Shown: positions 5,432 through 9,004 of the stretch, piece by piece | How positions within the stretch are numbered: position 1 is the first letter of the stretch | Layout of the letters: every line of letters begins with the position of its first letter | Assembly: GCA_023457475.1 (NCBI GenBank) | Contig: JAEWLO010000399.1 | Span: 1-9,004 of the forward strand | Direction of reading: 5' to 3' | DNA: 9,004 nt | Source of the DNA: Pseudomonadota bacterium | Lineage (GTDB): Bacteria > Pseudomonadota > Gammaproteobacteria > Xanthomonadales > Xanthomonadaceae | Position numbers and translations under genes: made by a program | Notes under the pieces: model-generated | What the model saw: the letters and a program-made list of their open reading frames with translations, nothing else | Database searches by the model: none | Told to the model about the DNA's origin: nothing

Positions 5432-7519
5432 ATGACCGCTCTGCCGCGCCGTGCCCTGCTGCTGTTGGCCCCCACCCTGCTGGCGACCGCTGTCGCCCAG
5501 GCCCAGGAATCCCCTGATGCCCGCACCCTGGACGCGGTGACGGTGGTGGCCGACCGGGCCAGTACCGCGACCAAGACCGACACCCCGCTGACCCAGACGC
5601 CGCAGTCGATCAGCGTGGTCAGCAATGCGCTGTTCACCGACCGCGGCGCGCGCAACCTGCAGGAAACGCTGCGCTACAGCGCAGGTGTGACCGCCGACGC
5701 CTATGGCCTGGATACCCGCAGCGACGGCAGCACCGTGCGCGGCCTGGACCCGGTGCAGTACGTTGACGGCCTGCGCCGCAGTTACGGCTTCAGCCCGCTG
5801 GCACGCACCGAGGTGTACGGCCTGGAGCGGGTGGAAGTGCTGCGTGGACCGTCCTCGGTGCTGTACGGAGCCGGCGCGACCGGCGGCATCATCAATGCCA
5901 TGACCAAGCGCCCCACCTTCACCGACATCGGGGGCGAGGTCGGCGTGCAGCTGGGCACCTTCGACCGCAAGCAGTTCCAGGCGGATGTAGGCGGTGCGCT
6001 CAACGACACCGGCTCCGTGGCCGGACGCGTGGTCGGGCTGGTACGCGACGCCGGCATGCAGGTGGAGGAGATCGACGATGACCGCATCTACATCGCGCCG
6101 TCGATCAGCTGGCGGGGCGAGCGCACCAACCTCACCGTGCTCACCAGCTACCAGCACGACAAGACCGCCTCCAGCCAGCAGTTCCTGCCGGTGGTGGCCA
6201 CCCTGAATGCCCCGGCCGGCACGCCGCGGCTCGACCCGGGCACGTTCCTGGGCGACAAGGACTTCGACAAGCTCGACTCGCGCGTGTACAGCATCACCGC
6301 GCTGTTCGACCATCGTTTCAGCGACACACTGAGCCTGCGCTCCTCGCTGCGCTACCTCGATGGCAAAACCGAATTCCGCGAACTCTACCCGGACGCCTAC
6401 AGCAACCCGCTGGACCCGTTCATCGACGCGGACAAGCGCGTGGTGAACCGCAATGCCTACGGCGTGCGCCCGGACGTGCGTTCGTTCACCAGCGACAATG
6501 CCCTGCAGTTCGATTTCGCCACCGGACCGCTGCAGCACCAGGTGCTGGCCGGCGTGGACTACAGCGACTATCGCGAGGAAGCGCTGCAGCTGGATGCCAC
6601 CCCGACCCCCATCGACATCTACGCGCCGGTCTCCACCGGGATCGTGATCAACGGCTGGGACCGCCTGCCCGACCAGCGCACCACCCAGTTGGGCGTGTAT
6701 GTGCAGGACCAGATCCGCTGGGCCGACCGGGTATCCATGGTGCTCGGTGCCCGCCGCGACCACGCCCGCAGCAAAACCGAGGGCCTGCCCAGCCAGACCG
6801 ACAACGCCACCACCTGGCGTGCCGGCCTGATCGGCGAGATCGGCGCAGGCGTTTCGCCGTACATCAGCTACAGCGAGTCGTTCCTGCCGGTCACCGGCCA
6901 GGACATCTACGGCCGTGCGTTCGAGCCGATGGAAGGCGACCAGTGGGAAGGCGGCATCAAATGGCAGCCGGCGGCCAACATGCTGGTCACCGCCTCGGCC
7001 TACCGCATCACCGAAACCAATCGCCAGACCAACGACCCGGAGAATCCGCTCAACGTGGTCCAGACCGGCGAGATCGAGTCCAAGGGCGTGGAGCTGGAGG
7101 GCCAGTTCTCCTTCGAGCACGATGTGTTGCTCACCGCTGCCTACTCGCGCAACCGGGCAAAGGTGACCAAGAGCAACTTCGCGATGGAGGTGAACCAGCG
7201 CCTCAACGACACCCCGCAGGAACTGGCGTCGCTGTGGCTGGCCAAGGGCTTCCAGATCGACGACGTCTCGCGCGTGCGCGTGGGCGTGGGTGGCCGCTAC
7301 GTGGGCAACAGCCAGTCGCTCGGGTTCGGTGGTTTCATCCGCACGCCGAGCTACACGCTGGTGGATGCGCTGCTGGAACTGCAGGTGACCGACTGGACGA
7401 TGGCACTGAACATCACCAACCTTACGGACAAGAAGTACTTTGCCCCGTGCCGGAACTTCGGTGATTGCTTCACCGGCAACCCGCGCGTGGTGACCGGCAC
7501 CATCACCTACCGCTTCTAA
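5432..7519 (+). CDS. TonB-dependent siderophore receptor (hydroxamate type likely)
   Basis: This 695-aa outer-membrane protein takes up ferric siderophores using energy from TonB-ExbB-ExbD. Residues 1-24 are a signal peptide (basic MTALPRRA, a Leu-rich core, cleavage after AQA). A TonB-box-like segment DAVTVVA lies at 34-40. The plug domain covers about 54-160, with the family motifs TPQSISVV, NLQETLRYSAGV, RGLDPVQYVDGLRR, LERVEVLRGPSSVLYGAGA and GGIINAMTKRP. The remainder is the 22-strand barrel, with SESFLPVTG, KGVELEGQ and the C-terminal NLTDKKYF, ending in aromatic F695 as expected for Bam-assisted insertion. Two cysteines, 673 and 679, lie near the end in the position seen in ferrichrome-type receptors, which hints at hydroxamate ligands such as ferrichrome or ferrioxamine. 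The start at 5432 fits both the signal peptide and the promoter; the frame is open further upstream. No strong Shine-Dalgarno sequence is visible. Iron repression is suggested by the Fur-like box. Confidence 0.93.
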   Translation: MTALPRRALLLLAPTLLATAVAQAQESPDARTLDAVTVVADRASTATKTDTPLTQTPQSISVVSNALFTDRGARNLQETLRYSAGVTADAYGLDTRSDGSTVRGLDPVQYVDGLRRSYGFSPLARTEVYGLERVEVLRGPSSVLYGAGATGGIINAMTKRPTFTDIGGEVGVQLGTFDRKQFQADVGGALNDTGSVAGRVVGLVRDAGMQVEEIDDDRIYIAPSISWRGERTNLTVLTSYQHDKTASSQQFLPVVATLNAPAGTPRLDPGTFLGDKDFDKLDSRVYSITALFDHRFSDTLSLRSSLRYLDGKTEFRELYPDAYSNPLDPFIDADKRVVNRNAYGVRPDVRSFTSDNALQFDFATGPLQHQVLAGVDYSDYREEALQLDATPTPIDIYAPVSTGIVINGWDRLPDQRTTQLGVYVQDQIRWADRVSMVLGARRDHARSKTEGLPSQTDNATTWRAGLIGEIGAGVSPYISYSESFLPVTGQDIYGRAFEPMEGDQWEGGIKWQPAANMLVTASAYRITETNRQTNDPENPLNVVQTGEIESKGVELEGQFSFEHDVLLTAAYSRNRAKVTKSNFAMEVNQRLNDTPQELASLWLAKGFQIDDVSRVRVGVGGRYVGNSQSLGFGGFIRTPSYTLVDALLELQVTDWTMALNITNLTDKKYFAPCRNFGDCFTGNPRVVTGTITYRF

Positions 7520-7525
7520 CAGCGC

Positions 7526-7548
7526 GTAGTGCCGGGCCCTGCCCGGCA
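7526..7548 (+). repeat. SMAG/REP-like GTAG hairpin between receptor and PepSY genes
   Basis: GTAG (7526-7529) precedes a perfect 8-bp stem, TGCCGGGC (7530-7537) and GCCCGGCA (7541-7548), with loop CCT. It sits within an operon, 7 nt after the receptor stop and 38 nt before the next start. In mRNA it would form a very stable hairpin that could protect the receptor message from 3' decay or reduce read-through to the reductase gene. Confidence 0.78.
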
Positions 7549-7586
7549 ACCCCGAAACAAATCTCCAGCCGCCGCCAGAGAACGCA

Positions 7587-8723
7587 ATGCAACGCAATAC
7601 CCTCAAAGCCTGGTTCCTGGTCCACAAATGGACCAGCCTCATCTGCACCCTGTTCCTGCTGCTGCTGTGCCTCACCGGCCTGCCGCTGATATTCGCCGAG
7701 GAGATCGACCACCTCAGCGAGCCGCATGCCGAGCACACCGAAGCTCCCGGCCCGGACCGCAACCTGGACGAGCAGGTACGCACCGCGCTCACCCAATACC
7801 CCGGCAACGTGCCGCTGTTCATCGGCTGGGACGTCGAAGCGAACACGATGTACGTGAACACCGGCGCACGCGTGGACACCCCGCCGCCGCAGATGCAGAC
7901 CGTGCTGCTGGAAAGCAGCACCGGTGCCATCGTGCCGGCCGCGCAGTTCAATGAGGGCGTGATGTACTTCCTGCTGCGCCTGCATACCGACCTGTTCCTC
8001 GGCCTGCCGGGGCTGCTGTTCATGGGCCTGATGGGGCTGCTGTTCGCCACCGCCATCATTTCCGGGCTGGTGCTGTATGGCCCCTTCATGCGCCGCCAGC
8101 GCTTCGGCACCCTGCGCACCGGCCGCAGCCGTCGCCTTGCCTGGCTGGACCTGCACAACGTGATCGGCGTGGTCACCCTGGGCTGGGCGCTGGTGGTGGG
8201 TCTTACCGGGGCGATCAACACCATCGCCAAGCCGCTGGAAAGCGCCTGGCAGAGCGAGCAGCTGGGCGAATTCGCCGCGCGCTACGCCGGCAAGGCGCGT
8301 CCCACCACGCTGGCCTCGCTGCAGGACGCGGTGCAGACCGCCCGTGCCGCCGCGCCGGACATGCGTCCCTCCTTCGTCAGCTTCCCCGGCACCGGCTACA
8401 GCGGTGACCATCACTATGGCGTCTTCATGCAGGGCAACACGCCGCTCACCGAACGCATGTACCGCCCGGTGCTGATCGACGCGGTCACCGGCGAACTCAC
8501 CGCCCAGCCGCAGCTGCCGGTCTACATGACCGTGCTGCTGCTCAGCCAGCCGCTGCATTTCGGCAACTATGGTGGACTACCGCTCAAGATCCTGTGGGCC
8601 GTGCTGGACCTGCTCACCATCGCCGTGCTGATCACCGGCCTGTACCTGTGGGTGAAGCGCGGCAGCACCGAGGCGCGGGTGAACGAAATCGAGCGCGCCG
8701 AGAAGACCGGGGGTGTGGCATGA
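7587..8723 (+). CDS. PepSY-TM protein, probable inner-membrane ferrisiderophore reductase
   Basis: This 378-aa protein has the PepSY-associated TM architecture of FoxB/PiuB-like proteins, which release iron from siderophores at the inner membrane, probably by heme-mediated reduction. Four hydrophobic regions lie at about 10-38, 140-168, 188-213 and 332-357. Two periplasmic loops (about 39-130 and 215-320) contain PepSY-like repeats; the texts VLLESSTGAIV (106-116) and VLIDAVTGELT (295-305) are the paired strand-turn motifs. Conserved histidines at or near the membrane are H13 (VHKWTS), H133 (LRLHTDLFLG), H190 (LDLHNVIGV) and H324 (QPLHFGNYGG), suitable as heme axial ligands. An AGAGA sequence about 5 nt before the ATG is a fair ribosome site. 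It follows the receptor by 67 bp on the same strand, and its last bases overlap the next start (ATGA). The fold call is firm; the reductase role is inferred from recent work on FoxB, and the specific siderophore is unknown. Confidence 0.9.
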   Translation: MQRNTLKAWFLVHKWTSLICTLFLLLLCLTGLPLIFAEEIDHLSEPHAEHTEAPGPDRNLDEQVRTALTQYPGNVPLFIGWDVEANTMYVNTGARVDTPPPQMQTVLLESSTGAIVPAAQFNEGVMYFLLRLHTDLFLGLPGLLFMGLMGLLFATAIISGLVLYGPFMRRQRFGTLRTGRSRRLAWLDLHNVIGVVTLGWALVVGLTGAINTIAKPLESAWQSEQLGEFAARYAGKARPTTLASLQDAVQTARAAAPDMRPSFVSFPGTGYSGDHHYGVFMQGNTPLTERMYRPVLIDAVTGELTAQPQLPVYMTVLLLSQPLHFGNYGGLPLKILWAVLDLLTIAVLITGLYLWVKRGSTEARVNEIERAEKTGGVA

Positions 8724-8902
8724 GCCGGCCCACCCCGCCCACCGGCAGTCCGTTCACCGCACCGGCGTGGATCGCAGCCATCAGCGTGGTGGGGCTGGTG
8801 AGTGCCCTGCTGGGGGACGGCCTGTTCGATGTCGTGTCCTGGGCGGTATTCGCCGGGCTGATCGGACTGGTGATGCGCGCCTGGCTGAAGCGGACGCGCT
8901 GA
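8720..8902 (+). CDS. Small two-helix membrane protein coupled to the PepSY gene (60 aa)
   Basis: The ATG at 8720 overlaps the PepSY stop codon in an ATGA arrangement, which implies translational coupling and is the main evidence that this short frame is real. The frame is open further upstream, but only as antiframe text of the PepSY gene. Residues 15-33 and 36-54 are hydrophobic and separated by a short GDG turn, and the C-terminus WLKRTR is basic, suggesting a hairpin with both ends in the cytoplasm. No family was recognised. Small membrane proteins commonly accompany PepSY-TM siderophore reductases, so a role as a stabilising or assembly partner is plausible but inferred. Confidence 0.75.
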   Translation: MSRPTPPTGSPFTAPAWIAAISVVGLVSALLGDGLFDVVSWAVFAGLIGLVMRAWLKRTR

Positions 8903-8916
8903 CGCTCACCCCGGGC

Positions 8917-8939
8917 GTAGAGCCACGCCCTGCGTGGCT
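8917..8939 (+). repeat. SMAG GTAG hairpin, tandem copy 1
   Basis: GTAG (8917-8920) is followed by AGCCACGC (8921-8928), loop CCT and GCGTGGCT (8932-8939), the commonest S. maltophilia GTAG hairpin type. It lies 14 nt after the last stop codon of the siderophore locus. A flanking TCGCG is shared with copy 2, making a 30-bp exact repeat (8915-8944). Confidence 0.85.
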
Positions 8940-8962
8940 TCGCGGTGCCTGACCCACCCGGC

Positions 8963-8985
8963 GTAGAGCCACGCCCTGCGTGGCT
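8963..8985 (+). repeat. SMAG GTAG hairpin, tandem copy 2
   Basis: This is an exact same-orientation copy of the preceding element, 46 bp further on: GTAG (8963-8966), arms 8967-8974 and 8978-8985, loop CCT. The identical block spans 8961-8990. REP-like elements often occur as pairs (REPINs) mobilised by a RAYT transposase, but those pairs are usually inverted; here the two are direct. Confidence 0.85.
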
Positions 8986-9004
8986 TCGCGATGCTGGCCA
9001 TACA

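Noticed and set aside
5150..8230. A 1026-codon open frame on the minus strand, antisense to the receptor and the PepSY gene.
   Set aside because: The plus-strand genes carry clear family motifs across this span. The antisense translation is low-complexity (rich in Arg, His, Ala, Gly, Val) with no recognisable domain, as expected from GC-rich third positions suppressing stop codons.

Overview
The window looks like chromosomal DNA from a high-GC gammaproteobacterium of the Xanthomonadaceae, most likely Stenotrophomonas. The main clues are several short GTAG-headed hairpin repeats with 8-bp stems and 3-nt loops, which are characteristic of the S. maltophilia genome (SMAG/REP-like elements), and a soxR gene divergent from an MFS efflux gene, the arrangement expected for SoxR-controlled MfsA of S. 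maltophilia. No phage, insertion sequence, CRISPR array, tRNA or rRNA was seen. The genes are closely packed and compositionally uniform.

Layout, left to right. (1) A repeat hairpin at 4-26, then soxR (minus, 51-485), the redox sensor with its four-cysteine [2Fe-2S] motif. (2) An 85-bp divergent gap holding a clear SoxR-type operator inside a promoter with the 19-bp spacer typical of MerR-family activators, reading into an MFS drug/paraquat-type exporter (571-1935). (3) A convergent junction with two palindromes (1938-1978). (4) A leftward cluster that may be one operon: a 71-aa basic protein of unknown function (5017-5232), a membrane-anchored protein with a DUF4105/Lnb_N-type periplasmic domain (3933-4943), and, overlapping it by 4 bp (GTGA), a large lipoprotein with an alpha/beta-hydrolase domain (1993-3936). 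(5) A divergent region with a sigma70-like promoter and a Fur-box-like sequence, reading rightward into a siderophore locus: a TonB-dependent receptor (5432-7519), a PepSY-TM protein resembling inner-membrane ferrisiderophore reductases (7587-8723), and a translationally coupled 60-aa two-helix membrane protein (8720-8902). (6) Two identical 30-bp tandem copies of the repeat at the right end.

Two blocks have a readable physiology. soxR-mfsA is a redox-responsive efflux module. The receptor, PepSY protein and small protein form an iron-acquisition module: import across the outer membrane, then probable reductive release at the inner membrane. The least understood part is the leftward pair of an Lnb_N-like protein and a lipoprotein hydrolase, whose tight coupling suggests a shared role in envelope lipid or lipoprotein metabolism. 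That role is inference. Very long open frames antisense to the hydrolase and to the receptor are judged to be by-products of high GC content.
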